This document shows positions 62,829 to 64,000 of a stretch of DNA of 64,000 nucleotides, piece by piece (within the stretch, counting starts at the first letter, position 1; each line of letters begins with the position of its first letter). This DNA is from Weissella viridescens. Its GTDB lineage: Bacteria; Bacillota; Bacilli; Lactobacillales; Lactobacillaceae. The position numbers and the translations under genes are program-made. The stretch covers positions 62,630 to 126,629 of the forward strand of contig NZ_RHGY01000004.1 in assembly GCF_003862435.1 (NCBI RefSeq). Direction: 5' to 3'. Under the pieces are notes generated by a model, which made no database searches, had not been told where the DNA came from, and was given only the letters and a program-made list of their open reading frames with translations.

Positions 62829-63467
62829 CTAACGTTCAACATCGGTTGCAAAATCAAAGTGACGTCCTTGCACGGCTTCGGCAAAAGGTAAGTCGTGGGT
62901 GACAATGAGTTGTGTCACACCACGCTGCTGTAAGTCTTTCGTCACATCGGTCACACGCTGCGTTGAGGCGGCATCTAGTCCTGACGTTGGCTCATCATAT
63001 GCGAGAAGTCCTGGTTGCATCGCTAAAGCACGCGCAATTGCAACTCTTTGCTTTTGTCCCCCCGATAATTGAAAAGGATACTGGTCACGTTGATTCTGCA
63101 AATCCATGTCATCCAAGAGTCGCTCAGTTTCTTGAGTTACTGCTTGTGCTGGCTTTTTCGCCACAAGTTTAGGTGCAAGTCCAATATTTTCAGCAACTGA
63201 ATATTGAGGGAATAAATTAAAATCTTGAAAAATAACCCCAACGTCCGCGCCACTACGGGTTCCATCAATGGCAAGTGGCTTACCATCTAAAGTAATCGTA
63301 CCTGAATCTGCAGGAGTCAGCCCGGCCAAAATACGTAAAAAAGTCGTTTTCCCAATTCCTGATGGTCCAATAATCGTTAGGATTTCACCATCCGCGACCG
63401 TTAAGTTTAAGTTCTTAAAGACAACCCGATCACCATAACGCTTTGATAAGTTTTTAATTTCTAACAT
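62829..63467 (-). CDS. Amino-acid ABC transporter ATP-binding protein
   Basis: The 212-residue ATPase of the polar amino acid uptake family has Walker A GPSGIGKTT, the Q-loop (FQDFNLFPQYSV), signature LSGGQKQRVAIARAL, Walker B LLAYDEPTSGLD and the H-loop (IVTHDLPFAEAV). It is about 30 residues shorter than typical family members (about 240), missing part of the C-terminal helices. It lies between the permease (8-bp gap) and binding protein genes. Confidence 0.93.
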   Translation of the reverse strand: MLEIKNLSKRYGDRVVFKNLNLTVADGEILTIIGPSGIGKTTFLRILAGLTPADSGTITLDGKPLAIDGTRSGADVGVIFQDFNLFPQYSVAENIGLAPKLVAKKPAQAVTQETERLLDDMDLQNQRDQYPFQLSGGQKQRVAIARALAMQPGLLAYDEPTSGLDAASTQRVTDVTKDLQQRGVTQLIVTHDLPFAEAVQGRHFDFATDVER

Positions 63468-63475
63468 AATGTCTC

Positions 63476-64000
63476 CTAACGATAATAGTTCATTCGCTTT
63501 TCAATATAACGCATGCCGTAAGTTAATAGTACTGTTAAGCACAAGTACAACGCACCTACTAGTAGGTATGGCACCAGACTAACATCACGCGCTGCTGCAA
63601 TATTTCCAGCCCGCATCAAGTCACCCAAACCGATGACATAAACCAATGATGAATCTTTGACGAGATTAATAACTTCATTCCCAACAGAAGGCATCACTGT
63701 CTTCACCACTTGGGGTAAAACAATGTAGCGTAAAGTTTTCCCTTTTGAGAAGCCTAATACACGTGCTCCATCATACTGTCCTTGTGAAATAGATTGAAAG
63801 CCGCCACGGAAAATTTCAGCAAAGTAAGCAGCATAATTCAAAATAAATGTGAAGACAGCGGCTTCAAATCTTGGCAAGGTCACAATATTTGCCAAACTTA
63901 ATCCGTAATATACGAACACGATTTGCAAAAGCAAAGGTGTCCCCCGCATTACAGTGATATACATATTCGTGATTGAGCGAAGCACAACCAATTTAGATTG
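63476..64000 (-). CDS. Amino-acid ABC transporter permease, 3' part
   Basis: The HisM/GlnP-type permease has the conserved YITVMRGTPLLLQIVFVYYGL segment in two parts, the EAA loop FRGGFQSISQGQYDGARVLG, and hydrophobic helices ending in LLVGALYLCLTVLLTYGMRY. The frame stays open to the right window edge (the first residues visible are QSKLVVLRS), so the N-terminus and one to two helices are outside. It is the first visible gene of the operon. Confidence 0.93.
   Translation of the reverse strand, partial: QSKLVVLRSITNMYITVMRGTPLLLQIVFVYYGLSLANIVTLPRFEAAVFTFILNYAAYFAEIFRGGFQSISQGQYDGARVLGFSKGKTLRYIVLPQVVKTVMPSVGNEVINLVKDSSLVYVIGLGDLMRAGNIAAARDVSLVPYLLVGALYLCLTVLLTYGMRYIEKRMNYYR

Noticed and set aside
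1-64000. CRISPR arrays, prophage, transposases, tRNA or rRNA genes
   Set aside because: None were seen; the only short repeats are the ones listed, and gene order is continuous core genome.

Overview
This 64 kb window is core chromosome of a low-to-mid GC Gram-positive lactic acid bacterium. Gene order (dcw cluster, the rpmB-asp23-fakA-recG-plsX-acpP-rnc-smc-ftsY-ylxM-ffh-rpsP-rimM-trmD-rplS block, priA-fmt-rsmB-prpC-prkC-rsgA-rpe-thiN, a comG operon) is Lactobacillales-like. The short pyruvate kinase without a C-terminal extension, the cre/CcpA logic and the T-box and lysine riboswitch leaders agree with this. I infer a Leuconostocaceae member, probably Weissella-like, but no rRNA is present to prove it. 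Almost everything reads on the minus strand; only two genes near 61 kb read on plus. No phage, insertion sequence, CRISPR array, tRNA or rRNA was seen.

Region by region (minus-strand transcription runs from high to low coordinates). 1-5.6 kb: rplS, trmD, rimM, rpsP and the SRP genes ffh, ylxM and ftsY. FtsY carries a very long Ser/Ala-rich repeat domain. 5.6-15.9 kb: smc, rnc, acpP, plsX, recG, fakA, an Asp23-family gene and rpmB. 16-25.6 kb: the priA to thiN operon, including the PASTA kinase and its phosphatase. 25.7-30.3 kb: a DNA methyltransferase-like gene and a seven-gene competence pseudopilus (comG) operon. 30.3-36.8 kb: a purine permease behind an unidentified terminator-type leader, yebC, recD2, a TPR protein and a histidine phosphatase. 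36.9-53.6 kb: ileS behind a T-box, then the division and wall cluster divIVA to mraZ, with four MraZ boxes upstream. 53.8-56 kb: a small membrane protein, rsmE and prmA. 56-60.7 kb: pyk with a cre site, a lysine permease under a lysine riboswitch, and a DUF1634/TauE pair. 60.8-64 kb: a PAP2-like membrane protein, a GNAT enzyme and an amino-acid ABC transporter cut by the window edge.

The window is mostly housekeeping, and I found no convincing new multi-gene system. The best candidates for something undescribed are regulatory or structural: the purine permease leader (31.87-31.98 kb); a 22-bp dyad shared by the rpsP and rpmB promoters; the internally duplicated FtsY N-terminus; an IleRS whose four C-terminal zinc-ligand positions are all substituted; and a comGG-like gene whose membrane segment is made by a 28-bp tandem repeat read in two frames.
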